A stretch of 64,000 nt of DNA from positions 123,925,501-123,989,500 of the forward strand of contig CM074857.1 of assembly GCA_037501455.1 (NCBI GenBank), read 5' to 3'. Within the stretch, counting starts at the first letter, position 1. Every line of letters begins with the position of its first letter. The position numbers were made by a program, and so were the translations under genes. Shown here piece by piece: positions 12,747 through 24,784 of the stretch. The stretch is from Lantana camara (lineage: Eukaryota > Streptophyta > Magnoliopsida > Lamiales > Verbenaceae). The notes beneath the pieces were generated by a model. The model was given only the letters and a program-made list of their open reading frames with translations. It was not told the DNA's origin and ran no database searches.

Positions 12747-12971
12747 AAACCATGTGTCCCTGATCTGGAAAGATATTACGGCAGTCTTGCTGGAGTATTG
12801 ACAATTGAAAACCACAATGACGTACGCGTCTCTTGCCAAATCTGACCATAACGAAGTTATATTTAGTTGTACCAACAAATGTGAAGGCATTATGAACTCG
12901 ACGGAGTATTGGGTTTATATTCCATTGGTGCCTCATGTCCCGAACGCACCTTCTTGTAATGTCGAGTTCAT

Positions 12972-13165
12972 CGAGCGAGCTCCAAACACAGCTCGTCACA
13001 CGTGAGCTTACCTCATTCTACTACATGTGTGAGACTGACCGCATATCTTAGTTTGGGTAGGACCCGTCGATTTATTCATTGATTGTGGACGACATTGCAT
13101 TCTAATGATGAAATAACATTCAATTTTCTAGTATATTTTTTCCTTTATTACTCAATTTTCTAGTA
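12972..13165 (+). repeat. Dispersed repeat, also at 59665-59860
   Basis: Starting at GAGCGAGCTCC, the block aligns over ~190 bp with 59665-59860. Shared landmarks are GTGAGCTTACCTCATTCTAC, GAGACTGACC and GACATTGCATT(C/T)TAATGATG. Both copies are in the same orientation. Confidence 0.8.
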
Positions 13166-13170
13166 TATTT

Positions 13171-13401
13171 TTTTTTATTAACTGTGATGAGTGGAATTCA
13201 GCAGTGGGACTGTGAAGTGAATTTTAGGGATTTCTTCATCATTTGCAGTGGAGATGTGAAAGAGAAATCATTTTCTTGATTTTTCTTGGAAATATATTAA
13301 CTTTTTCTTTTTCAATAAATAAAAGACGAGTTCACATCGAGATTTTTACCGAGAACCACCCATTCAAACTATACTGAGGAAAATTAATGAAGTACATCAA
13401 A
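13171..13401 (+). repeat. Copy of the TSC10A upstream-type sequence at 62820-63065
   Basis: Aligns from …TTATTAACTGTGATGAGTGG to …AATTAATGAAGTACATCAAA with 62823-63065. Part of it also matches the 5' flank of TSC10A at 58230-58345 (TTTTAGGGATTT…AGTGGAGATGTGAA). No coding sequence is included. Confidence 0.8.
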
Positions 13402-13689
13402 TTAATCTCTCGTCTAGTATAATAGTACAGATACTGACACACCAGATTTGCACCGGCCAACAGGCCAACATAAGGCCCGGATCCATCGGAAGTAAACTCT
13501 AACGATTATATGTGTGAGATGATCAGATGAAGGTTCCCTTTCATCATGTATCCAGAAGAGCAACATTATGATGGTTTCGTGGCACATGTTGATTATCCAA
13601 AGCTCTTTTCGTTCATTGAGCTTAAACATATCACAATATACATGATATATACATGATTCTTACCCAAACCTGAACAATCCAAAACCATA

Positions 13690-13985
13690 TGGTCATTGAC
13701 CAGGTCGGAGTTGGGACGAGTTAGTGGATAGAGTTTTTATCGGTTTTGTAGATAGAGTCTTTTAGTAGTTTAAAGTCTTTTTAGCAGTTTTCTGTCTTTA
13801 TTTTTTTTTACCGTTTCTATTATCTAGTTTATTGGAATCTCTATGTATATATATTTCATGTATTTTATCAGAAAAATAATTTTCCAATTATGAAAAGTAA
13901 TATGGTATTAGAGCAAATACTTTCATGTATTTTATCTTTTTCTAATCATGAAAAGTAACATGCTATCAGAGCAAATATTTCTTCC
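13690..13985 (+). mobile_element. Copia LTR/primer-site remnant
   Basis: AT-rich LTR-like sequence ends in TATGGTATTAGAGC (13900-13913), one base off the initiator-Met primer site. A ~70-bp block then repeats, ending in ATGCTATCAGAGC. No gag or pol follows, so only the 5' end of an element remains, tandemly duplicated at the LTR/PBS junction. Confidence 0.45.
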
Positions 13986-15563
13986 GCTTCGCTTCATCAA
14001 TCAAATGATCAAATCCTCTAGCTCTTATCTGATCAAATCCCCTACTTTTGCCACAACAAATTCTTCTGTTCTGATCCATTTTTACTTCATCATAAATCTA
14101 TTTTTCTCCATCTTGGCAAAATCTGCCAAGAGTTTATCATCCACGGCAAGAATTTGCATGGTTGGAGCTACTGATCATCATCACGTATGCATGCATGGGA
14201 AGACAAGCTTTGGAATTAATTTTATGAAGGTTGGGCCAGGCGTGAAGTGTGTGATTTAATTAAGCCATGTGGAAGCCCTTCTTGGATTTTGTTTTAATGG
14301 CCGAGGTGTTTCAATTGGAGAAGTGGGCCGGTGAGTTGCAGATTGGAAGATATAAAAGGAGGCCCCACTTGGGAATTATCTTGTCACTTGTCAGCTAATT
14401 TTGATTAGCTTGGGCGGCAAGTATTAGGCGTAATTCCGGGAGAGAGAACTTGAAGATTCATCCAAGAGCAAAATCTTTCATCTTAAATTTAGTTAGCATA
14501 TGTTTATACTTTGTTTCATGTTTACGAACAATATGGCTATGAGTACCTAAATCTTTAATACTTAACTAGGAATTTTCAATTTATATTTTGATAGAGACCT
14601 TTATAATTCAGTTTTAATTCAAGTATTTATTAACTCTCTCCTTGTGTGTCGTGATTATTGTGATTTATTTACTTAGTTGATTATGACCCAATTTTCTATG
14701 TAGATGATTGCATATTGCTATTATTGATTGGATAAAATATACATAGTGGTTGATAGCTCGTAAAGTCGAAAATTTGAATCTTGCACGTGTTGTGTCTAGG
14801 TTAATTCGGACTGGTATTTACTTAATTCTTAATGTTGTTGACTCATTGAGTCTTGTCGAGTGTCTCTAGGGTGTGAGTTGATTATGGAATAACTGTCGAA
14901 TGTCTCTAGGTTATTCTATTAATTAAGAGAATCTGCTATAGCTAGTCTATTTGAATAACTGGATTTATTTTTGTGTCTATAATCAATGTCCTATGCGTCT
15001 ATGATCGATGTCCTAACGTGAATTGTAATTCTAACAAGGTGTTGTTCCCCCCCCCCCCCCCCCCCCCCCCCCCGATTAATCAAAACCCAACTTCTAAGTG
15101 ATTTATTAATTATTAATTAGTTAACTAAAGCAAATATTGAAAAGAAAAACCCGAATTTTACTTGTTAATTTTAGTGAATTTTCTTGTGACTAAATTGGAA
15201 TTATTTTCACCGATGCGACCTGTTTGCACTATACTCAGTTTTAACTGTGAATCCGATTACTGTTTATTTTGACAATTTCGACTCTTGTCATTACCCAACC
15301 ACCCCGTATGTGTTAATGTCTTTCTTAGCTTGAAGCTAGGTCTGATAATGGATCCGGTTATTACTTAGACATGGTCCAACCGTTTTATGAGGGGTTCGGG
15401 TATATTAGATGGGTTTTTGATAGGTTTTGAATTTCTTTTTTCTCTCCCCAACTCCGGACACCCCCACCCTATCCTATCCTATCCTATCCACGTATTCATA
15501 ATGCAGTATTTTTAATTTTACTATGCTCACAAATAAAGTTGATGGAGGGTTCAAGACTATAGA
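13986..15563. other. Unclassified, probably retrotransposon-derived sequence
   Basis: No gene is supported. A TATA-like GATATAAAAGGAGG occurs at about 14348-14361. The long T-rich sequence after it reads like the non-coding leader of an LTR element. It includes a C27 run and a (CCTAT)n microsatellite at about 15466-15489. Confidence 0.35.
15047..15073 (+). repeat. Poly(C) run of 27
   Basis: Twenty-seven consecutive C bases in AT-rich sequence, following GTTGTT and preceding GATTAATC. Confidence 0.9.
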
Positions 15564-16425
15564 TGTAACGCCCCGGTTTTTCCATTCAATCATTATGTGT
15601 TAATTTATAAATTTCACGACATTAGATTCTTAATATTTCCATGGAATTATATGAATTAATTGGTAATGTGAATATTTTCTCATATATGACCTTAATTGCT
15701 CAATTATCTTAATATGTGGACTCAATTACATATCATGAATTGGAATTAATTGTACATTTTCCATGAGACAATACTTGTTTGCATCCATTCATATAAATGA
15801 GGGACTAAATTGCAAAGTATGATGATTCATCATGGTTAGTGGGAGATATTTTATATCATATCATATACATGTATCTTATATGCTTGATCCTCATTTTCAT
15901 CCCATTTCTTCACACACACACACACACACACACTAAATACCGGTTGAAACACCAAGAGGAGAAGGGAAGATTTTATCTCAAATTTCAAGCTATAATCCAA
16001 GGAAGAATTTATAAGTGGAAGCATCATCATCATCTCACCATATCATCCTTTCTTTCTTCATAAATAAGGTAGAATGGGAAATTATATGATTTCTTGATTC
16101 TTGATTGAATAGGGTTTGATAATTAAATAATAAATTCTTGTGTATTTATGGATTGGAAGCATGTTATGATCCTTAGACTTGGAAATTGCATGAAAATCTT
16201 GAATTACATGGAGGTTAGGAGGCATATGTATATATGGAGGTTATGGATAAATTCTTGATGCTTTGATGCTTATATCATGGTTTATTTGATGTATGATTAA
16301 AGTATAGTGTGTATTTGATGTGTTTCAATAATTATTATGGAGTGGAATTGTATTTGCTGTTGTTTTGGTTGATTTTGGCATGAAAATGCCCTGTTTTTCC
16401 CCTGTTTTGCTGTTGCTGCGTAACG

Positions 16426-16582
16426 GGTCGCGACCGCGACTGAAAATAGCACAAAATCGGTCGCACCCGCGACCCCATTTTAGCCAAGTTTCGAGATTTT
16501 GAAAATTGGAGGAAAATTCGGCCAAAAATACTTGGTCGCGGCCGCGACCATTTTGTGAAGGATTTTGGTCGCGCCCGCGACC
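16426..16582. repeat. Four GC-rich 16-bp palindromes inside the solo LTR
   Basis: Variants of GGTCGCGNCCGCGACC start at 16426, 16459, 16534 and 16567. The third (GGTCGCGGCCGCGACC) is a perfect palindrome. Spacings are 33, 75 and 33 bp. Confidence 0.9.
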
Positions 16583-17212
16583 ACCCTCCAGAATCTGCAT
16601 TTTGCCCAACTTCGAACCAACGCCATTTTCACCTCGGTTTGAATTAGAAAACGTGCCATATAGCGTTGGAAAGGTCTATGTGTCTACTTTCATTCCCAAT
16701 AAACAAAACTCAATTCCCACTTCTAGAATTTAAGATATTACAGTTTTCCCACAACATGTGCATTTTCCCAAAATTGTCAATTTTCCTAAACTTCACCAAA
16801 ACCTTTCATATTGCATTTCTTTCACTTCCTTGGCTCTTGTATGTGACTTATATGATATATATACTTGTTTTATTGATAATCTTGTTCCTACTTGACATTC
16901 CTTAATTGTTATTGCATGACATATTGATTATGACTTTACCGTGCGTCTTAAATGGTTCATACGGGTCGTGTCTCACGTACACACATTTATTTGCACAGAC
17001 CAACTTCCCCGTGACAAGGAGCAGGGCCGTAGGCTTGACCTGCTTGCATTGTATCAGTAAAGGTGAGGTTTAATTGTTAATTGTAGGGAACTCGTACAAC
17101 CTTACATGGATTTCAGGCCAAGTTGTATATCCTGTTACAAATCATGTACCATGTTACCGTGATTGAACCATGATCGTGTTATCATGAATGGCGAAGGCTC
17201 GCAACCTTCCCG

Positions 17213-17350
17213 TTATTGGAGTGATGTAGTTCATGGATTGATGTAGTTTATTGGAGTGATGGAGTATTGGAGTGATGTAGTTTATTGGAGTGATGGAGTA
17301 TTGGTGTGATGAGATTATTGGAGTGATGGAGTTATTGGAGTGACGGAGTT
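17213..17350 (+). repeat. Short tandem satellite (TTGGAGTGATGNAGT)n
   Basis: About eight diverged copies of a roughly 15-16-bp unit lie within the solo LTR. Confidence 0.85.
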
Positions 17351-17895
17351 CATGAAACTGATACATGTGCCATTGAATTTCATGTTTACATATTAGTTTA
17401 TAAATTGCTTGATATTGATAGTTATAACTTGCAGGTTATTTGCACTAATGTAATTAAGCTTCACTCAGTCTTTCGTAGACTGACGCCCCACCTTTCAGGT
17501 TGTTGCGGTCGTGTGCTAAGCGGGAGTCAGAGTCGTGCCAAGTCACCCAACTGAGTCTAGCACTTCATACATTTCATGATATTGATATTGATATTTCCAG
17601 AGATAGTACATTATGGTTATGGTTAACGATTGGAGACTTTTGCATGTAAATTATGAGAAATGATAATGTATTGATATACTGAGCTTTCGGGTATGGGTTA
17701 TATAACAAACTGATAATGTTAAGCTTCCGCTTTATTTTCTGCTGAATGTTGAGTTAGTCCCGCCTAGCTTGTTGCTTTATTTTTTTGTCACCCGTTCGCT
17801 GCGGGCTGATTCATGTACGGACTATCCATTTCGTGTGTGGATCGGCCTGTAGTGCGGGGGTGTGGCAACCCCACGTGTAGGGGTGCTACAATAGA

Positions 17896-18002
17896 TTTGT
17901 GGATATGATAGTCACACGAACACTTCCACATAAAAAAAGTCGAGATGAATCATAAAATAAATATTGACCACTTGCTGGTCAAGTTGATGTGTTACTTGCC
18001 CA
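17896..18002. other. Spacer between solo LTR and hAT element
   Basis: About 100 bp of unique sequence; its last 8 bp (17995-18002, CTTGCCCA) are the left target duplication of the hAT element. Confidence 0.7.
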
Positions 18003-18375
18003 TAGGCCTGTCAATGGGTGGGGATTCCCCAGGCTCAGACCCAAGCCCGATGATTACCAATTATTTAAGACTGGGCCTATACCCTACCCAGACCCATAAA
18101 ATACCCAATGGGACTGAAAAATGGATAAAAATGAGACCCATTTTCATTGGGTCTGGGCCTGGGTCTTGCCCAACACCCCAACCCTCTTGTTTTTTTTTTT
18201 TGGTCAACACCCCAGAGTCCCAGACCCAGCCCTCTTGTAGTCTTGTGTCTTTTATTTTTTATTTTTTTTATTATTATAATTATAATTATTAATATTATTG
18301 TTTACGAATTTCGTTGCTTTAATCACTTCTCACACTACACAGATTTTTTGTGATTTTGAGCCTCCACATTCCACA

Positions 18376-18377
<2 letters not shown>

Positions 18378-18427
<50 letters not shown>

Positions 18428-18840
18428 GTATACTACAAATAAATATATAGATACAATTTTAATATTTTCAAATAATTGAATCTGGCATTGCTCTTGCTTT
18501 TCCCTTTTCTCTGAGTGTGAATGTTCCATTAAACATTTTAATTAATACCGATACTGCCCCTGAAGGAACTTCCAAATCAGATGTTACCGTTGGTTTGGTC
18601 ATAAATAGTTTTCCTTTTTATAATATTTACTTCTTTGGTAATTGTCGAGAACCAATTCTCAATAATTAATATAGGATTTGCTATAATTAAAGAAAGCTGC
18701 ATTTAATTAAATTCCTTGCATTAATTCACTTCGTAATAATATAACAATTAATAGAATTTGTATAAAGAGTATTACGCTAATTTGAGAGAAGGTTTACATG
18801 AGGTCACAATCATACAAATCAATACACATTGACAGACTCA

Positions 18841-18884
<44 letters not shown>

Positions 18885-19013
18885 GTATACTGCAAATAAA
18901 TATATAGATACAATTTTAATATTTTCAAATAATAGAATCTAAAAGTAAATAAAAACTGTTTCTGCAAAAGTAAATAAATATAGATACAATTTTAATATTT
19001 TCAAATAACAAAT
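18378..19013. repeat. (TA)n microsatellites with a duplicated ~60-bp flank
   Basis: (TA)n at 18378-18425 and again at 18845-18882. Each is followed by a nearly identical block containing AATAAATATATAGATACAAT. A third, partial copy of the block lies at about 18971-19013. The copies lie inside the hAT left arm. Confidence 0.85.
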
Positions 19014-20027
19014 ACTTAATATTTTGGTAAAAGTAAATATTTTCAAGAGAAATTGGAAATTGTTGGAGAGAAAAAAGTAAATTTATGCAAAATTAGGATT
19101 TTACAAATATGGGTAAAATTTGAAGATTGGGCATTATCGGGTCTAGGCCCAGACTCGGTCCCAATAAAAAAATAAAAATGGGTCTGGGTCTAATATTCGG
19201 GTATGGGCCTGGATAGGGAAAATTGCAAAATGGGTATACCAACTGCCCCATTTTAGCCGATCTGGTACACCAAGTTTCCGGCCAGCAATTTAACCCCACA
19301 ACTCATAAAAAATAGCAATTTTGTGCACATTTTACCCGAATAACACTGAACCCACCGGAGATCCGACCCATTATAACAGTTGTCGCCCAAGTAATACCAC
19401 ATATTATTATTAAAGCCCACATGGCAAAACCACCATGCCATGTAACAAACCACTCAACATGTGACGCTGGAAACGTGGCAATAGCCCCTAGTATTAATTA
19501 AAATTGAAATTTGAACAGGCTTTCCTCAAAAGCAGAGTTGATATCTCAGAGAACGGTTTGTGTCCAAAACATTTCATCTTCTCCTTTACTCAAGCTTCAA
19601 AGAAAGGGATTCATTCGAAAGACAAAACTCACGCCTTTGGAAGACGAATCCACAAGTTCAAGCAAAAACCCAGCTCCGATTGTGGAGATCTGCGCCTGGT
19701 GGTGCACAGCTGATAGCAGATGGTCAGAGTACGCTCGAGAGGTAGTCTGAACATTCCGCCACCAGCATACCGTAAGTGACCCGCAAACTTATTTCACCAT
19801 TTTGAGAGCTTTATGAGAAGTGAGCAATGTAGGGAGAGTGTCCCCATTTTATACCCACAACGTGAGGTACTTTGGACTCTTTTTTCGGTACCATGGTCCC
19901 CATGCCATTTCTTTATTGAACTGAGCTTTTGTCCTAAATGCATGTGTAAAGTGGTAGGTGGATCTTTTAAATATTGCTTGTCCAGTAAAAGTTGAGTTAT
20001 TATTTTTTTTTTGTTGCACTTTTACAG

Positions 20028-23000
20028 ATCCAGATTCTTCTTGTCTGACGTTGGTCATTTACCATGGTGGGAGTATTGAAAACAATCTGAACACGGGTGG
20101 GGCTATTAGGAAAATTGACAACGTGGACATTGACAACTTGAATTTCTTGACCCTAGATGAGTATGTGCAAGACTTAATAGTTCAGGGTAGTAAAAAGGAG
20201 TACTTAACAGCTGTAAATGGTGGTTTCAAGTTATTGAGGAATGTGAAAGAGTTGAGGTTGTATGGCAAAAAATACATTAAAAAGGGCAGAGAATATCCAT
20301 TGGTGGTGCAAAGTGGTTGCCCTGAGATCGAGGAAGGAAGAAACGTAGGTGGTACAGGGTTCCAAAATAATACAGGGGTTGATGAATTAGGTAATACTGG
20401 GGAAAATGTGGTGGGGGCAAATGCTCAAGAAGAAGCTGAAAGGGAAACCAGTGAAGATTTTTTTATGAGGGTAGAACCTACTAAGGACTGGATTGATGAA
20501 TACAATCCGAGATATCGGGGTAAATCAACAATTGAACCAGAATCCATCGCCATGGCTGATAATGAAGCAATTAAGGATACTTCAGCTGAAGAGTCTGAAG
20601 ATGTTAGCTGGGATATTGACAGTGGACATAACTCATCTGATGACTATTCATTTTTTGATAACATAGTAGAGCAAGCTGTTGAACCCCCCACATACAGTTC
20701 GAAGGGAAGAGTTCAATGGTACATATGTTGAGTGGATGAGCTTTGATGATGTGGTTCCTGACACTGATCCTACTGATGATGATGACTACATACTATCTGA
20801 AAAGGATGCTGAAATAGGAAGTGAGGATGATAAGTTGTATGATGAGTATGTGATATCTAGTGTTTAAGTTGGTGATGACAAATGTGGTAGCAGTGATGAG
20901 AGTGTTGATTCATTGGGTGATTATCATGAAGATATGGTGGGAAATGATAGTGATCACCTGGACTTAAAAAGGGTTTCTGATGAGGAGGGTGTTGGGGATA
21001 GTTTGCATCAATTCAATGAGGACAATGTGTTTGATCCACAGTTTGATTTGGGACAGACTTTTGTAACAAAGGCTTTGTTTAAGAAGAGTGTGATTTCTTA
21101 TGCTGTCAAAACTTGAAGAACAATCCCATTTAGAAGATCAGATAGCATAAGGGTTTATGTTAGGTGTTCAGAAAGTGTCAATGAGTATCCTTTTAAGATA
21201 AATGCAGTGAAAGTAATGAACACAACACCTGAGAACAAAGATGCCTTTGTTTTAAGGGAGATATGTCTAGAACATACATGTTCAGAGGGATGGTATGTAA
21301 AGAATGTGAAAACGAAATGGTTGGCTGAAAGATATATTTCATGGTTCAAAACTGACCCGAAGAGGTGTGTCAAGGGATTCAGGGCAGATGTTGAGAAAAA
21401 ATTGAATGTTAATGTGTCCAGTGACCAGGCTTACAGAGCCAAACAAGCTGCACTTCAAATGATTGAAGGTGATCCTGATTTGCAATATACCAAACTTTGG
21501 GATTACTCAAATGAACTAAGAAGATCAAACCCCAGTTCAACAGTCATTTTAGGTACTAGATCCTTCTTTTATATGTTTATCTAACTTTGCATCCTATGGT
21601 TATTGATCCTTATTTAAAATTTTGATATCTACAGGTACTGAGAAAGTAGATGGTGAGCAAAGATTTTCCAAGTTCTATGTTTGTTTTAAAGCCATGAATG
21701 ATGGTTTCAAGCATTGTAGGCCCATCATAGGTGTGGATGGTTGCCACCTGAAAGGCCCACATGCTGGAATTTTGCTAACAGCTATAGGAGTTGACCCAGA
21801 CAATGGTAACTTTCCCATCTGCTACTGTGTTATATCCACAGAAAATAAAGATAATTGGTCATGGTTTTTTACTGTGTTGAAAGCTAACTTGGAGTTGGGG
21901 AATAACAAAGATTTTACCTTTATATCTGATAAGCAAAAGGGCTTAATACATGCACTCCCAGAGGTTTTTCCTGCTGCAGAAGTTAGATTTTGTGCGCGGC
22001 ATTTGGTGGTCAACATGCACTCAACAGGTCACAAGGGAAGCACATTGACAAATCTTGTATGGAAAGCATCTAACTCCACAACTGTCAGTGAATACACTGA
22101 TGTAATGAGGTCTTTGAAGGAGAAATTCCCATAAGCTGCTGATTGGTTGAAAGATAAGCACCCAAGGGAGTGGTCCAAAAGTCATTTTATGGAGGGAAGC
22201 AAATGTGACCAGAATCTCAACAACTCATGTGAGTCTTTCAACAGCTGTATACTTGATGCAAGGGTTAAACCAATCTTGACAATGCTGGAGTGGATCAGAG
22301 AGTATCTTATGAAGTTATGGCATCTGTGCAGAGAGACTGCAGACATTTGGGAAGGTATTGGTGAAGTTTAAGCATTACTAATGCCATTTTCTGTTATAAG
22401 TTAACTTGTTAAATTTTGAACTTTGCAGGGATGGTCTGTCCAACTATTGCAAAAATTATGGAGAATGAAGGGAAAAAAGTTGGTAGATGCAGACCAATCA
22501 AGGCCTCCAGAGTACACTTTCAAGTTTCATGTGTTGATGGAGGTCAGCATGCTGTGGATTTGGGAGAAAGGACCTGTAGCTGCAGAAAGTGGCAGTTGAT
22601 AGGTATACCATGTAAACATTCTCTTAGTGCAATGAACAAAGAAAAAATTGATGGTCTGGACTTTGTTCATACACACTACCATGTAAGCACATACAAGGCA
22701 GCTTACAGTGGCATAATTGTGCCAATCAGTGGCCAAAATGAGTGGGATAAGACAATGTTTGTACCACCTTTGCCACCCAAATTTGGGAGAACAGCAGGTA
22801 GACCTTCCAGGCTTAGAAGAAGGGGAACTAATGAGCCCCAAAACAAAGGAAAAACAAAAAAGCGAGGACCTGTTATCAGGCAGTTGAGGAGGTTCCAGAC
22901 AACCATACATTGTGCCCACTGTGGTGAGCCAGGCCACAAGGCCTTGTTTTGTGATAAACTACCTCAAAGCACTAAGGATAAGTTGGAGAGGCTACAGAGA

Positions 23001-23727
23001 AGAGCCTTTGTAGTGAGTTACAATTGCTTTACACTCAACAACTTTTGTTATTTTCATAACTACCATGTCATTATCATTACTGGTACTAAATTGTAATGTC
23101 AACTTTTTGCAGGAGGCTGGTGAGAGTTCAAAAACAATGGAACACCAGGTGGAGGTTGATGCATAGGTTAATAAAGGAGCCCCCCAGGAAGTTGGACAGA
23201 GTTCAAATGTTGCTCATGACAGTCTGGTAATTGATGCTGAAGTGGATGAATTTGTACCTCAGGTATAAATTAACAACTCATATTGCACAACTAAATAAGT
23301 TAAGGATGGTTAATACCAATATGTTGTAATTTTGCAGGACATTCTACCCCCACAAACTCAAATTGAGCAAGAAACTGAAGACCAACTAGTTGATGATGAG
23401 CGGCCTGATTATATGTCCCCATCAGCTCCTACAATTAGAGGACCCACCATGTGCGAGCAATTGCAATTGGAAAATCCAGAAATGCAAATAACACATGCAA
23501 GGGTCAGCCTGACTGTGAAAGAGATTGCAAGTATTGACAAAAGGAAACACAAAACGCTGGGCCTCAGAAGGGTAAACATGCGGGTGCCACCAACATTGGT
23601 TGACGAAGATGCCCACCTGTCCCAGCAGAGCGTAACTGGTCCTATGATTGATAAAAGAATAGTGGTTCAAGGTGGGAAGAAATATCTAAGCTTGTCTGGC
23701 AACGGGAAAAAGGTTGTACCTTCTTAA
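20028..23727 (+). pseudogene. MuDR-type (MULE) transposase, decayed
   Basis: DNA transposase that would bind the MULE TIRs and catalyse cut-and-paste movement. Exon blocks: 20028-21552, 21635-22354, 22429-23012, 23113-23262, 23338-23727, with GT-AG junctions. The conserved N-terminal domain (LTLVIYHGGSIENN) is followed by a long acidic linker and a MuDR DNA-binding block. The DDE domain follows (IIGVDGCHLKG with the first D; FTFISDKQKG with the second). Then come a SWIM zinc finger (CSCRKWQLIGIPCKH) and a CCHC knuckle (CAHCGEPGHKALFC). Lesions: a frame change near 20690-20720, stops at 20865-20867, 21114-21116, 22132-22134 and 23164-23166. The first coding exon, upstream of the acceptor at 20026-20027, is not resolved; a donor at ~19771 is likely. 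It cannot encode a full-length enzyme. Confidence 0.88.
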
Positions 23728-24114
23728 ATGGTCTTTGTTGTTCTTTTTGATTATGTGGTTGATGTTGGTGGATGATGCAGCTTACTTGGTTTGTATGGTT
23801 TTTGGACTAAATTGCTGGGGCAATGGGACAGGTGATAGTTATCTTTTTGGTTATTCCACGGAGACATTTTCGGTCCATGCTATGTAATATGGATCAGTTT
23901 GGGCAACTTATCTTTTTGCAATGAATGCAAGTAACCCATATTATGCATGATGTTTGTATGTTTTTTCACTCGCGTACTTTACATTTCTACAGCAACTCAT
24001 GAATGTCAAAACAATTAGAGGTTAATGAGTAAGCCAGAAAATATGTTACATTAAACTAACAAAAGATACATTACACTTAAGTAGGATAGATTACAGTTTT
24101 CACACTCTCAAAGC

Positions 24115-24784
24115 TTACATGAAAACAACTAACAACAGAAGGGCACAACAAAACAAAGTACAATGCAGCAACAACTTCAACCTCCCCATCTCTTGGTACT
24201 TTCTGTCAAGTTCAATCTTCAATAACTTGTTTTCCTCCATGTAGTTCATTAGCTCCAATTCAGGTTCCAATACACCATCTTGCTTCGAATTAGTAACCAT
24301 TAACTCAAGTTCAGCTTCAAGTCTATTAATTTTATTAAGGAGTCCTGGAATTACAACTTTTGACCTATCACAGATCTCACCATCAAGCCACTCAAAGTAC
24401 TCGCATCTCTGCCAATGAATTTGCAAATAAAACAAAAAAATTATTGACGAAGAAATCACCCCACAACCAACAGCAAACTAGAGCCTTTTCTTAAGAATTT
24501 AGTAAGCGATTTACCATGGCAACGCAGGAGTAAAAACGCCTCCCTGGATTGTTTGGCTTCCACGAGGTCCTCAGAACAACACGCCTACCACAAAGACAAA
24601 CCATCTGCGAGGGATCTCTGAATCTACCTTCATGTTCGCAATTAGAGGTAGAGGAAGAACCAGTGGGTACCATGTTGCGTAATATCAAGCTGAAATGGAA
24701 GAAATTGAAGGCAGCAACAATGACAAAGATGAAGAATTGGTGTTCTGGGTATCCTAGGGTTCTTCGTTGAAGTTGGGCAGCCAT
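24115..24784 (-). CDS. GRF-type zinc-finger protein with coiled coil and C-terminal TM, in the MULE
   Basis: Two exons, 24784-24515 and 24408-24115, join in phase 0 (ATG|GTAAAT … GCAGAG|ATG region, reading AGA TGC) to 187 codons with no lesion. The protein has a Ser-rich segment, then CLCGRRVVLRTSW…GRRFYSC and, across the splice, RCEYFEWLD. These supply the four Cys and the G-R-F signature of a GRF zinc finger, a nucleic-acid-binding fold. A heptad-like Leu/Glu coiled coil follows (codons ~110-165), then a hydrophobic C-terminal segment consistent with a tail anchor. The true start may be the internal Met of NMVPTGSSS. It converges tail-to-tail with the transposase and shares its right TIR as promoter region, so it may be a second MULE gene. 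Its role in transposition is unknown. Confidence 0.75.

Larger units (their letters stand above)
15564..17890. mobile_element. Solo LTR, 2327 bp, TSD ATAGA
   Basis: The element begins TGTAACGCCCCGG and ends GGGTGCTACA, obeying the TG…CA rule. Five-base duplications ATAGA lie at 15559-15563 and 17891-17895. No gag/pol and no second LTR are present, so this is a solo LTR left by LTR-LTR recombination. The TGTAACGCCCCGG start and long LTR suggest a Ty3/gypsy chromovirus (inference). It contains a (CA)n run at about 15912-15932, four GC-rich palindromes at 16426-16582 and a small satellite at 17213-17350. Confidence 0.85.

Noticed and set aside
13414..14259. Open frames of 71 and 103 codons
   Set aside because: No family features; the second overlaps a Copia LTR/primer-site remnant.
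18378..18882. Regularly spaced repeats resembling an array
   Set aside because: These are TA microsatellites with duplicated flanks in a plant transposon, not a CRISPR array.
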